Positions 16,063-24,829 are shown, counted from the stretch's first letter. The stretch: DNA of 64,000 nucleotides from Glaciimonas sp. PAMC28666 (GCF_016917355.1 NZ_CP070304.1:2976001-3040000), one strand, 5' to 3'. The notes: a model not told the origin generated them from the letters alone. Program-made: numbers and translations.

Positions 16063-16866
16063 ATGCCAGATGCTGATCCATTCGGACTGGCGCAACAGGT
16101 CTGCGTAGTAACCGGTGCCGGCAGCGGCATTGGACGCAGCATCGCCACCGCGTTTGGTAAATCCGGGGCACGGGTCGTTGTGCTTGACGTCAATGTCGAA
16201 GGAAGCGCCGAAACCGTTAGGAAAATTAACGAATCAGGTGGACAGGCCATCGCCATCCACTGCAACGTGGCAGAACCTGCTAGCGTTGAAGCAGCCGCAG
16301 AGCGCGCCTTCAGCGCCTTTGGTCCGTGTGATGTATTGGTCAACAATGCTGGCCTGATTCGAGCGGGCGGTCTCGATACGCTGTCTTTCGAGGCGTGGAA
16401 TTTGCTGCTATCGGTAAATTTGACTGGCTATTTTCTTTGCTCGCAAATTTTCGGTCGGCAGATGCGGGCCAAAGGCAAGGGCGCATTGGTCCACATTGCC
16501 TCGATCGCGGGGAGTAATCCGACGGCTTTTAGTGGCGCATACAGTGTCGCGAAAGCGGGCGTGAGCATGTTGTCGCAGCAGCTTGCAGTGGAATGGGGAC
16601 CGTCTGGAATTCGAAGCAATGCTGTGCATCCCGGCATGATTTTGACACCGCTGTCGGCGGCGATGTATGACCAGCCCGGCGTGTTGGAGCAGCGTAACAA
16701 GTCGATTCCCGCAGGGCGTATCGGCACACCCGAGGACGTAGCGCAAGCGGTGTTATTTTTGGCTAGCGATATGGCCTCTTACGTTAACGGTGATGCGTTG
16801 ACGGTTGACGGTGGCTTTACCAGCATGCTCCTAAGTCTGGTGCCACGTGCTGGTTATACGCAGTAA
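16063..16866 (+). CDS. Short-chain dehydrogenase/reductase (classical SDR)
   Basis: 267 residues. NAD(P)-binding TGAGSGIG near the N-terminus, an acidic residue after the second strand (VVVLDVN, suggesting NAD preference), NNAG, the catalytic Ser in HIASIAGS and the YxxxK pair in YSVAK. It ends with the family's DGGFTS segment. It interconverts an alcohol and ketone of the pathway intermediate. A small TGGCC-TCA-GGCCA hairpin (16039-16051) immediately precedes its AGAGGAG ribosome-binding site and could tune translation. Confidence 0.94.
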   Translation: MPDADPFGLAQQVCVVTGAGSGIGRSIATAFGKSGARVVVLDVNVEGSAETVRKINESGGQAIAIHCNVAEPASVEAAAERAFSAFGPCDVLVNNAGLIRAGGLDTLSFEAWNLLLSVNLTGYFLCSQIFGRQMRAKGKGALVHIASIAGSNPTAFSGAYSVAKAGVSMLSQQLAVEWGPSGIRSNAVHPGMILTPLSAAMYDQPGVLEQRNKSIPAGRIGTPEDVAQAVLFLASDMASYVNGDALTVDGGFTSMLLSLVPRAGYTQ

Positions 16867-16962
16867 GTGCCCTAGCAATTAATTGTTCGGATTGTTACTG
16901 AAACCCAGGATAAACCATGGTTTTCACTGCCACATAATATTTCAAAATAGGGAAAGTTTCAC

Positions 16963-17901
16963 ATGGCCGACTTGATTCTGCACCACTTCCTGATTTCGCC
17001 ATTCTCAGAAAAAATCCGACTGGTGCTGGGTTATAAAAACCTTGCCTGGAAATCAGTGATTGTTCCCGGTGTTTTGCCCAAGCCTGACGTCGTCGCCCTC
17101 ACGGGCGGCTATCGCAGGACGCCCTTCCTGCAAATTGGCGCGGACATTTATTGTGACAGCGCCCTGATCTGTGAAGTTCTGGAGCAGGTCCGGCCAACCC
17201 CGGCACTTTATCCATCATCAGTGAACGGTATGGCGCGCACATTGGCGCAGTGGGCGGATACCACGCTTTTCTGGAGCGTTTTGGCACCCCCAAGAGATAC
17301 CGTGTATATGTTCGCTGACTCACCGCCGGAGACTGTCAACTTGTTTGCGGCAGATCGGGATGCAATGAAGGGGACGATGCATAGATTGCGTGGATCCGAC
17401 GCAGCAGCGGCCTGCAAAATCTATTTTGACCGACTTTCGGAGATGTTAACCGATCAGCCTTTTTTGCTGGGACAAAAACCTTGTATCGCTGATTTTTCGG
17501 TTTATCACCCATTGTGGTTCAGTCTTCAATTTACACCGGTTGTCGCAGACATGCTGCGTACGATGCCGAAGCTGCTGGCATGGATGGGACGCATGCAGGT
17601 TTTGGGCCATGGCACGACGCAGCAAATTGATTCAGCGCAGGCTGTGATGGCTGCTGCACGGGTTGAGCCACTACCGATTGGTGAAGGCCCGTTAGCCGAC
17701 CTGCGTTTTCAGGACGAACATGGCATCCCACTTGGCAGTCGGGTGACGGTCACAGCAGAAAGTTTCGGGCCGGAAGCGACGGAAGGCGAACTGGTCGCTG
17801 CCACACGGTCGCATTTCACCTTACGCCGCCACGATCCTCGTGCGGGCACGGTGCACGTGCATTTTCCAAGAATTGGTTACGTCCTCGATAAAGTGGCGTA
17901 G
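16963..17901 (+). CDS. Glutathione S-transferase-like protein with C-terminal beta extension
   Basis: 312 residues. The first ~80 have the thioredoxin-like GST N-terminal domain (ILHHFLISPFSEKIRLVLG, with Ser in SPFSEK as a possible active-site residue, then TPFLQIGADIYCDSALICEVLE). A helical C-terminal domain runs to about residue 230. The last ~75 residues (from about EGPLADLRFQDEHG) exceed the usual 200-230 of GSTs and look beta-rich (GSRVTVTAESFG ... GTVHVHFPRIGYV). In catabolic clusters GSTs act as isomerases, lyases or dehalogenases. The added domain is unassigned. Confidence 0.82.
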   Translation: MADLILHHFLISPFSEKIRLVLGYKNLAWKSVIVPGVLPKPDVVALTGGYRRTPFLQIGADIYCDSALICEVLEQVRPTPALYPSSVNGMARTLAQWADTTLFWSVLAPPRDTVYMFADSPPETVNLFAADRDAMKGTMHRLRGSDAAAACKIYFDRLSEMLTDQPFLLGQKPCIADFSVYHPLWFSLQFTPVVADMLRTMPKLLAWMGRMQVLGHGTTQQIDSAQAVMAAARVEPLPIGEGPLADLRFQDEHGIPLGSRVTVTAESFGPEATEGELVAATRSHFTLRRHDPRAGTVHVHFPRIGYVLDKVA

Positions 17902-18011
17902 CCGGTATTGCGCCTCACCGCCAGGCAACGTCCATCTGGAACTTTGCTGATCGCTGGGGCGACTTTGTAGCACCGTATAAAAATAATAATTCTTTCCATC
18001 AGGAGATCAGT

Positions 18012-19247
18012 ATGAGCGCATTTAAATCCGTATTAAAACCCATTGTGAGCATCGCATTGTTGGCTGGTGCGGCAATGTTGCCCCATTTGGCAGTGGCCGC
18101 AGATCCGATCAAAATCGGCGCCATCAACCCTTTCAGCGGTCCGCTGGCCCTGTACGGTGTCGAAGTGACCCGCGGTTATGAGTTAGCGGTAGATCAGGCG
18201 AATGCAGCCGGTGGCATTCTTGGACGCAAGATCGACATCGTTCGCGGTGACGCGTCGACGCCGCAGCAAGGTATCGCTACCGTCGAGCAGCTGGTGGCGA
18301 AGGATAAGGTCGACCTGTTTGTTGGCACCTATACCAGCCCGGTTTCTAACGCGGCTAGCGATGCGGCTTCGCGCTATAACAAGTTGTATTGGGAAACCGG
18401 CGCATTGGCACAAAATCTGACCGAGCGCGGCTTGCCAAATTATATTCGTATGAGCCCGAATGGCGGCGATTTCGCGTTGTTGTCGGTCACGGCTGTGCGG
18501 GAGCTGGTCGCGCCAGCGCTTAAAAAGAATCTGAAAGACGTCAAGGTCTGGATTGAGCATGAAGACTCGCTGTATGGCACCTCGATTGCTCAGACCCAGA
18601 AGCGTCTGCTTGAAGCACTCGGTGCCAAAGTTGTCGGCGTGGGTGCGCACTCAATGCGCTCGATTGATTTGAACGACACGGTTCTGCGCGCCAAGCAAGC
18701 TAATCCAGACGTGTTGATCCAGACTGGTTATGTGCCGGACGGCAACCTGTTATTGCGTACGGCCCGCGATCAAGGTTTCAAGCCGGGTGCGATTCTGATG
18801 GTGGGAGTGGGCGACACGCCGGAGACACTCCAATCCGTGGGCGCTCCATCGATCGAAGGTGTGCTGGTGGTCAGCTATCCGCGTACCGATATTTCTGATA
18901 AATATGGTCCTGGCGCTAAAGGCTTCCTGGCTGCCTATCGCGCTAAATATAAATCTGATCCGATCGCATCGCAAAGCATGACTGCGTATGTCGGAATGCA
19001 AATGCTGTTCGACACGATTCGTGCCGCGGGTAGCCTGGATGTCGCAAAAATCCGAAGCGCCGCTGCAGCGATGGACAAGCCGAATGGTACTTATGCAACC
19101 GGTTACGGCCTCAAGTTTGATAAAAATTTCCAAAATGTCCGCGCCCTCCCTGTTACTGCGCAATGGCAGAGCGGCAAGATGGTCACAGTGTTTCCGATAG
19201 ACGCTTCTCCGGTGGGCGCGACACTTAAGCCTCTTACCCGGAACTAA
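18012..19247 (+). CDS. Liv-type ABC transporter periplasmic substrate-binding protein
   Basis: 411 residues. A Sec signal peptide with cleavage near AVA-A (residues 29-30) precedes a type-1 periplasmic binding fold beginning DPIKIGAINPFSGPLALYGVE and NAAGGILGRKIDIV, the Peripla_BP_6 pattern. It would capture the substrate in the periplasm for the permeases and ATPases downstream (19371-22840). A strong hairpin separates it from the permease gene, a layout known to favour higher amounts of binding protein. The ligand is unknown; these proteins also bind aromatic acids and amides. Confidence 0.92.
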   Translation: MSAFKSVLKPIVSIALLAGAAMLPHLAVAADPIKIGAINPFSGPLALYGVEVTRGYELAVDQANAAGGILGRKIDIVRGDASTPQQGIATVEQLVAKDKVDLFVGTYTSPVSNAASDAASRYNKLYWETGALAQNLTERGLPNYIRMSPNGGDFALLSVTAVRELVAPALKKNLKDVKVWIEHEDSLYGTSIAQTQKRLLEALGAKVVGVGAHSMRSIDLNDTVLRAKQANPDVLIQTGYVPDGNLLLRTARDQGFKPGAILMVGVGDTPETLQSVGAPSIEGVLVVSYPRTDISDKYGPGAKGFLAAYRAKYKSDPIASQSMTAYVGMQMLFDTIRAAGSLDVAKIRSAAAAMDKPNGTYATGYGLKFDKNFQNVRALPVTAQWQSGKMVTVFPIDASPVGATLKPLTRN

Positions 19248-19319
19248 GCCCGTAAGTAGCTGTAAGTCCGTATATCAACTTACGAAGAAGCGAGTCTTTG
19301 GTAATACGACTTGGGTATA

Positions 19320-19353
19320 GGGAGGCCGTTCGCAGTCTAAGCGACGGCTTCCC
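19320..19353 (+). other. Intercistronic hairpin between binding protein and permease genes
   Basis: The arms GGGAGGCCGT-T-CGC (19320-19333) and GCGACGGCTTCCC (19341-19353) form a 13-bp stem with one bulged T and one G-U pair around a 7-nt loop. No T-run follows. A second inverted repeat, CGTAAGT/ACTTACG, lies just upstream (about 19251-19285). The position suggests mRNA stabilisation or partial attenuation. Confidence 0.55.
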
Positions 19354-19370
19354 ATCATGGAAAGAAGGCA

Positions 19371-20261
19371 ATGGATCAAATTTTAAATGTGCTCGTGTTT
19401 GGCATTTTACTAGGCGGCATTTACGGCCTGGTAAGCATCGGGTTGAATCTGATTTTTGGCGTTGTGCGAATCGTCAATTTTGCACAGGGCGAACTGGTGA
19501 TGTTCGGAATGTACGGCAGTTACTATGCCTACACCTATCTGGGGCTCAATCCTTATCTGGCAGCGCTGCTGGTCGCACCATTGGTTGGCCTGATCGGTAT
19601 GGCGATTCAGCGCCTGGTGATTCAGCCTCTCCACAACGAACCGAATATGCAGATATTTGCGACCTTCGGCCTGTTGATGATGTTTCAGAACATTATGCTG
19701 GCAATCTCGCGCGGCGAGGCGGTCAGTATCGGTGGTGATGCGGGCGCAGCTGTGCTAGCGCTTGGTGATATGAAAATCAGTGTTGTCCGGCTGGTTACAT
19801 TTATCGCTACCACGCTCATTACGGTCGGATTGCATTTGTTTTTGTCCCGCACCATGGCAGGCAAGTCGATCCGCGCTGTGACGCAGGATAAACGTTCTGC
19901 GCGGGTGATGGGTATCAACGTCGAGCGTACTTTCCTGTACACCTTCGGCCTTGGTGCCGGCTTGGCTGGGCTGGCTGGTGTGCTGCTGACGCCAATCTAT
20001 TCGATCACGCCCACGGTCGGCGGTAACTTTATTCTTGCTGCTTTTGCTGTGGTCGTTCTAGGTGGCCTGGGGAGTGTCTGGGGCGCTTATATCGGCGGCC
20101 TGATCGTCGGCATCGTTGAAGCATTTGCTGGCTATTACATCGATCCTTCGTTGAAAAGTGCGATCTGGTTTGTCATTTTTCTTATCGTTTTAATCTTGCG
20201 TCCATCAGGCCTGTTCGGTCAGGTTGGCGCGGAAGAAGTGGGATTCCGTGAACAACATTGA
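19371..20261 (+). CDS. Liv-type ABC transporter permease (LivH family)
   Basis: 296 residues with about eight membrane segments; opens VFGILLGGIYGLVSIGLNLIFG and contains NFAQGELVMFGMY, the conserved LivH segment. The EAA-like loop is near RAVTQDKRSARVMGINV. It pairs with the overlapping LivM-type gene to form the channel of the first Liv-type importer in the window. Confidence 0.94.
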   Translation: MDQILNVLVFGILLGGIYGLVSIGLNLIFGVVRIVNFAQGELVMFGMYGSYYAYTYLGLNPYLAALLVAPLVGLIGMAIQRLVIQPLHNEPNMQIFATFGLLMMFQNIMLAISRGEAVSIGGDAGAAVLALGDMKISVVRLVTFIATTLITVGLHLFLSRTMAGKSIRAVTQDKRSARVMGINVERTFLYTFGLGAGLAGLAGVLLTPIYSITPTVGGNFILAAFAVVVLGGLGSVWGAYIGGLIVGIVEAFAGYYIDPSLKSAIWFVIFLIVLILRPSGLFGQVGAEEVGFREQH

Positions 20262-21351
20262 AACAAGTACGCTTGATAAAGAGATGCCTTTAGCCCCACC
20301 TCAGGTGCGGTCCAATGCAGAGTCTGAGCTGGAACATTACGGCGCCATCCATCGCGATTGCGGAATCGATGGCAGAAAGCAGACGCTGCTGAAATATCTC
20401 GGCGGGATAGCGATCGCGTTCTTGCCGTTCATCCTGATGGTAAATGATCCGTATTGGCTCAACATCATCGCGTTCACCTATTTGATGGGTGGCCTGGCGG
20501 CAGCGTGGAACATCATCGGCGGGTTTGCCGGCCAGTTCTCGCTCGGTCATGGTGTGTTTTTTGGCATTGGCGCATATGTCACGGCGCGGTTCTATACGCT
20601 GTTTGATGTCTCGCCATGGCTCAGCATGATTCCGGCAGCCCTGTTCGCGGCGCTGATTGCGGTGTTGATCTCATGGCCGACGTTTCGTTTGCGTGGGCCA
20701 TTTTTTGCCATTGCAACAATGGCGTTCAATGAAGTTGCGTTTGTGATCGCAAACCACTTTGATTCGCTGACGAATGGCCCTAGCGGTATTTTGATTCCTT
20801 TTAAGCCAGGCTTTGCCAACATGATTTTCGTTGAGCGTTGGCAGTACGGCTTACTGATGTTTGTGTTCGCGGCGCTGGTGATTGGGATCACTGTGCTGTT
20901 GCGCCGAAGTCGGCTTGGTTATTACCTGCTGGCAGTGCGCGAGGATGAGGATGCGGCGCGGGCTGCCGGTATTAACGTGCTAAGTGTCAAATTGCGCGGC
21001 ATGGCGTTGAGCGCTGGCCTGACATCGATAGGCGGCACTTTGTTTGCGATGTATTTACGCTATATCGATCCGCCTACACTTTTTACGATGACCGATGTCG
21101 GTGTGAAATTTGCCTTGATAACATTGATCGGTGGAATCGGAACGATTGCTGGCCCATTACTGGGCGCGGCACTGATTATTCCGTTTGAAAATTTCCTGCG
21201 TGCCGAACTCGCTAGCGCGCTGCCCGGCATTAATTTAGCGATCCTTGGATTCCTGATGGTGCTGGCGGCTTTATTCATGAAGCGCGGTTTGGTTGGCGCA
21301 CTGACCGACCTGTGGCGCAAGCTGGAACTCATGTGGATGGCAAGAAAATGA
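20248..21351 (+). CDS. Liv-type ABC transporter permease (LivM family)
   Basis: 367 residues from GTG 20248, which overlaps the end of the LivH gene; ATG 20284 is also possible. It has about nine membrane segments, the LivM hallmark GFAGQFSLGHGVFFGIGAYV, and the cytoplasmic ATPase-contact loop RLGYYLLAVREDEDAARAAG. The first ~45 residues are hydrophilic and longer than usual. Its stop overlaps the start of the LivG gene (ATGA at 21348). Confidence 0.93.
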   Translation: MNNIETSTLDKEMPLAPPQVRSNAESELEHYGAIHRDCGIDGRKQTLLKYLGGIAIAFLPFILMVNDPYWLNIIAFTYLMGGLAAAWNIIGGFAGQFSLGHGVFFGIGAYVTARFYTLFDVSPWLSMIPAALFAALIAVLISWPTFRLRGPFFAIATMAFNEVAFVIANHFDSLTNGPSGILIPFKPGFANMIFVERWQYGLLMFVFAALVIGITVLLRRSRLGYYLLAVREDEDAARAAGINVLSVKLRGMALSAGLTSIGGTLFAMYLRYIDPPTLFTMTDVGVKFALITLIGGIGTIAGPLLGAALIIPFENFLRAELASALPGINLAILGFLMVLAALFMKRGLVGALTDLWRKLELMWMARK

Positions 21352-22124
21352 CGCAAACAATGACGAAAGAAATGTCCCAAGTAAAGCCCGGCGCGATGCA
21401 GCCAATGCCGGATCTGCTCGCGGTCAAGGGTGTCAGCAAGCAGTTCCTTGGATTGCGCGCCGTCGATAACGTCACGTTGTCGGTAAAAAAAGGTGAGATC
21501 ATTAGCATCATCGGGCCTAATGGCGCTGGTAAAACTACTTTTTTCAACTTGCTCTCCGGTCAGTTATCGCCCAGCGAGGGTGAAGTGCATCTGCGCGGAG
21601 ACGTCATTAACCGGCTCGCACCGCACGCACGTGCCCAACTCGGCATCGGCCGCACCTTTCAGATCGCCAAGCCGCTGATCACATTGAGCGCGCTGGAGAA
21701 CGTCATGATCGGCGCATTCATGCGCCATGCGCGTTTAACGACTGCGCGCGACAAAGCGATGGAGGTACTGCAACGTGTCGGGTTGGCGCGCCACGCATTG
21801 CGACGGGCTGGTGATTTAACGTTGAGTGAACGACGTCGGCTGGAGGTGGCGCGGGCGCTTGCGCTTGAGCCTGAATTGGTCTTGCTTGATGAAGTCATGG
21901 CTGGCCTGAATCAGAGCGAAGTGGGACAAGTCATCGAATTACTGCAGGACTTACACGCCAACGGCCTGACCTTTTTGATTATTGAACACAACCTCAAGGT
22001 AGTCCGTGCCTTCTCGGATCGGGTGGTGGTGCTGGATCGCGGTCGCATGATCGCAGAAGGTAGTGCTGAGCAGATTCTGAGCTCACCGGAAGTCATTAAA
22101 GCGTATCTTGGAGATCAACAATGA
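21348..22124 (+). CDS. Liv-type ABC transporter ATP-binding protein (LivG family)
   Basis: 258 residues from ATG 21348, in the ATGA overlap with the permease; a GTG at 21312 is an alternative. Walker A GPNGAGKTT, Walker B ELVLLDEVMAGL and H-loop IIEHN are present. The expected LSGGQ-type signature reads LTLSERRRLEVARAL, the relaxed form common in LivG. It drives import together with the LivF-type subunit at 22121. Confidence 0.94.
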   Translation: MTQTMTKEMSQVKPGAMQPMPDLLAVKGVSKQFLGLRAVDNVTLSVKKGEIISIIGPNGAGKTTFFNLLSGQLSPSEGEVHLRGDVINRLAPHARAQLGIGRTFQIAKPLITLSALENVMIGAFMRHARLTTARDKAMEVLQRVGLARHALRRAGDLTLSERRRLEVARALALEPELVLLDEVMAGLNQSEVGQVIELLQDLHANGLTFLIIEHNLKVVRAFSDRVVVLDRGRMIAEGSAEQILSSPEVIKAYLGDQQ

Positions 22125-22840
22125 CGAACGCTATTTTACGGGTTGAGGCGCTCTGCTCCGGGTATTCGGAACTACCTGTTTTGCATGGCATGACGCTCGA
22201 CGTCGGACAAGGTGAATTTGTGTCGGTAGTGGGTGCGAACGGCGCGGGTAAAACCACGTTGCTACTGACGATCACTGGCCATTTGAAGACGCATTCTGGC
22301 CGCGTAATGTTCGATGGGCAAGATATCACCAATTTGCCCGCGCATGCTGCGGCGGAACGTGGGCTGGTCATGGTGCCTGAAGGCGGCCGTCTGTTTCCAT
22401 TCATGAGCGTGTTGGAAAATCTCCAGCTTGGTGCTTACCATGCGAAAGCTCGGGAACGGATGGCGGAGTCGCTGGACGAAGTAATGACGTTATTTCCATT
22501 GCTTGCAGAAAGACGCACACAGCTGGCCGGTCGCCTGTCCGGCGGTGAACGTCAGATGTGCGCCGTCGCTCGCGCAATGATGGCGCTACCGAAACTGTTG
22601 ATGCTGGATGAGCCGTCACTCGGCCTCGCGCCGATCATGGTTGATAAAGTGTTTGAGATTGTCAGCCAGTTGGTTGCATCAAAGGGCATTTCGGTATTGT
22701 TGGTGGAACAGAACGTTGGCAACGCGCTGCGCATGTGTCAACGTGGTTGCATCATCGAGCACGGTCGTATTCTCAAGATCGCAAGTGGCAAAGATCTGTT
22801 GCAAGACCCTGACATTCAACGCTCGTATATGGGGCTTTAA
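22121..22840 (+). CDS. Liv-type ABC transporter ATP-binding protein (LivF family)
   Basis: 239 residues, overlapping the LivG gene by ATGA. Walker A GANGAGKTT, signature LSGGERQM, Walker B LLMLDEPSLGLAP and H-loop LLVEQNV are all intact. It completes a five-gene importer (binding protein, H, M, G, F). The region past its stop holds degenerate repeats of CTTTAAAC (about 22832-22885). Confidence 0.95.
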   Translation: MTNAILRVEALCSGYSELPVLHGMTLDVGQGEFVSVVGANGAGKTTLLLTITGHLKTHSGRVMFDGQDITNLPAHAAAERGLVMVPEGGRLFPFMSVLENLQLGAYHAKARERMAESLDEVMTLFPLLAERRTQLAGRLSGGERQMCAVARAMMALPKLLMLDEPSLGLAPIMVDKVFEIVSQLVASKGISVLLVEQNVGNALRMCQRGCIIEHGRILKIASGKDLLQDPDIQRSYMGL

Positions 22841-23155
22841 ACGCGGGACTTTAAACCCCGAACTTAAACCGCTGGGCTTTAAATACGGGATCCGGTTTCC
22901 TGGAAAATTGCTGGCTGTTTCGGGTGAGCAATGATGGGGAAACTATCGGTTCGGATCAAAGTTTCCCAAGCTAAATTAAAGTGTAAAAGCCTTGTTCAAA
23001 AAAACTACACATTGTGCAAAGTTAGCCGCCTTTTCCCCGCTTTAGCTAGTTTACGCAAGCAGCACAGAAGTGAGTATGAAATCATCAAATTGAGTGTGAT
23101 CTGTAAGAGATATCACTATTAACTATAAAAATGAAACGATCAGGGGACATCACAA
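22841..23155. other. 315-nt gap between livF-type gene and porin
   Basis: No gene is supported. The left end holds four imperfect copies of a unit around CTTTAAAC spaced 13-15 nt. The right end carries the porin promoter region, including the imperfect inverted repeat GTGAT/ATCAC (about 23096-23116), and the ribosome-binding site AGGGGA. No clear terminator follows the importer, so read-through into the porin is possible. Confidence 0.4.
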
Positions 23156-24340
23156 ATGAAAAAATTAGTTGCTGCAATCGCCATACTGGCTCCTTTCGGC
23201 GTAGCACAAGCCGACTCCAGCGTTACCATTTACGGTAATGTGGATGCAGCTATCGTATCGGTTAATACGATCGGTGGTACGACAAAACCGGGCGGTACCG
23301 TCGGCGTCAATTCAGCACACATTATTCGTGAAGATTCTGGTGTTGGTCCGGCAAGTCGTCTTGGCTTTCGCGGTAACGAAGATCTTGGCGGTGGACTGAG
23401 CGCGAACTTCGTCCTTGAGGCAGGCTTCGGTGCCGATAATGGCGCGAGCCAGCAGGGCGGTGTATTTTTTGGTCGTCAATCATGGGTTGGTTTGACCGGA
23501 ACTAACTGGACTGTTTCCATGGGTCGTCAATATGCGCCGATCGACGTCATCTTTGCGATGATCGATCCAATGTATGGTCTGTACTTCGGTAACGCAACCA
23601 CTGCGACCAACCACGCTATTTATCCAACCATTGGCGCAACTGCAACCAGCGGCACATGGCAGTCGACTTCACGGGTGAATAACTCGTTGTTGGGAACATT
23701 CAAAACGTCGGGTCTGACGTTCAAGTTGATGTTGGCAGCCGGCGACGAAAACACCCGTGGCACAGGTCAGTTGATCAACCCAAGTGTTAACTACGACAAT
23801 GGTCCTTTGTCGTTGAGCTTATCGGCTACCCGTCTGCGTCAGGCGCAAGATAGCATTCTTGCGACCGTTAAGCCAGAGTGGGTGAGTGAGCAAATTGCCG
23901 GTGGTTCTTATACATTTGACTTCGCCAAGGTGTTCGTCGGCGCTTATCAATTTATCGGACCGAGCAATTTTGCTAACCTAAGCCCAGCCGCAACGGTTGG
24001 TAATCCTGCTGCAGCTGCTTATGCTTATACCTGGAGCCGTCAACGTTCATACTGGTTCGGCGCACGTATTCCGGTCGGCACGGGTACTTTCATTCCGTCT
24101 ATCGACAGAATCGATTATCTGTATAAAAATAGCCCGAACGGCCGCGGCACTGTTGTCGGCCTGACGTATGAGTATCCGTTCTCGAAGTCGACCGTGTTGT
24201 ATGCTAACTACGGACAGACCAAGAACAATTCATATGCAAACGGTCCTTTGGTTTCGACGATCACTTCTGCGACAGTTGGCGTTGTTCCTTACGGTTCAAC
24301 CATTCGTGCAGCGGCAATCGGCATGCGCCACTCCTTCTGA
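23156..24340 (+). CDS. Gram-negative trimeric porin (OmpC/Omp32-like)
   Basis: 394 residues. The signal peptide ends AQA-D (cleavage after residue 19) and the mature part begins SSVTIYGNVDAAIV, the start of betaproteobacterial 16-stranded porins. SRLGFRGNEDLGGGLSANFVLE and GRQSWVGL follow, and the chain ends with the outer-membrane targeting Phe (MRHSF). It forms an outer-membrane channel. Placed directly after the importer, it probably admits the same substrate into the periplasm (inference). Confidence 0.95.
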   Translation: MKKLVAAIAILAPFGVAQADSSVTIYGNVDAAIVSVNTIGGTTKPGGTVGVNSAHIIREDSGVGPASRLGFRGNEDLGGGLSANFVLEAGFGADNGASQQGGVFFGRQSWVGLTGTNWTVSMGRQYAPIDVIFAMIDPMYGLYFGNATTATNHAIYPTIGATATSGTWQSTSRVNNSLLGTFKTSGLTFKLMLAAGDENTRGTGQLINPSVNYDNGPLSLSLSATRLRQAQDSILATVKPEWVSEQIAGGSYTFDFAKVFVGAYQFIGPSNFANLSPAATVGNPAAAAYAYTWSRQRSYWFGARIPVGTGTFIPSIDRIDYLYKNSPNGRGTVVGLTYEYPFSKSTVLYANYGQTKNNSYANGPLVSTITSATVGVVPYGSTIRAAAIGMRHSF

Positions 24341-24491
24341 CCCGGATCGACGTAAAAGTCGCCCCAGCGGCGTCGTGCTCTCCTTGCCACCTACGCGGCT
24401 CGGTCTTTCGTACTGTCTGCGTCGGCACGCCTTGCTGGGACGATTTTGCGTCAATCCTGGACTTAAGATCTGCATCCTGATACACCATTGA

Positions 24492-24528
24492 TGGCCCTCC
24501 TCAAAATGAGCAGGGCCACTTTGTTTTA
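24492..24528 (+). terminator. Probable porin terminator
   Basis: TGGCCCT (24492-24498) pairs with AGGGCCA (24512-24518), with an inner CTC/GAG pair, followed by a T-rich tail (CTTTGTTTT). Confidence 0.6.
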
Positions 24529-24690
24529 AGCCTCTGTTTTCTTCTACGTTGACATAATTTTACGGCTGCTTTACGCAGATTCATTGTGCAATCGCTATTT
24601 TATGTACGTACTTTTTTACGTCCATTTCAGTCGAAATTTAGTCTCCAATTTTGCCGCATTGGGGCGTGTTTATTGTCTCGATCAAAATTG

Positions 24691-24719
24691 TTGCGACCTC
24701 GGGAAAAATACGATACCAT
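24691..24719 (+). promoter_or_regulatory. Predicted promoter of the ten-gene catabolic operon
   Basis: TTGCGA (-35, 24691-24696), 17-nt spacer, TACCAT (-10, 24714-24719). The -10 overlaps the first inverted repeat of the phased operator. Called by eye. Confidence 0.35.
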
Positions 24720-24746
24720 CGGGTATATAACAATTCTATAAAGTAT
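24713..24746. promoter_or_regulatory. Phased ATAC/GTAT operator-like element ahead of the ten-gene operon
   Basis: ATAC (24713), GTAT (24723), ATTC (24733, one mismatch from ATAC) and GTAT (24743) at exact 10 bp steps. Same geometry as the copies at 4005 and 6284, and it overlaps the -10 of the predicted promoter. Confidence 0.5.
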
Positions 24747-24829
24747 ATATCAGCTTGTGAGACGTTAAAAATCGTTTGGATATTTCGTGATTTTGGCGCT
24801 CAGCGGGGTGGTAAACCGGGGAGATAAAA

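Larger units (their letters stand above)
24341..24829. other. 489-nt gap: porin terminator, AT-rich spacer, promoter of the ten-gene operon
   Basis: No gene is supported. It holds a hairpin terminator at 24492-24518, about 150 nt of AT-rich sequence, then a predicted promoter and phased operator at 24691-24746, leaving an ~80-nt leader before the binding-protein gene. Confidence 0.45.

Noticed and set aside
16908-16919. Palindrome AAACCATGGTTT before the GST-like gene
   Set aside because: A single 12-bp palindrome without a partner site; could be chance in AT-rich leader DNA.
23096-23116. CRP-like site before the porin (TGTGA ... TCAC)
   Set aside because: The half-sites are 13 nt apart instead of the 6 required for CRP.
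22931-23122. 63-codon frame upstream of the porin
   Set aside because: No ribosome-binding site, no domain, cysteine/lysine-rich translation of AT-rich promoter DNA.
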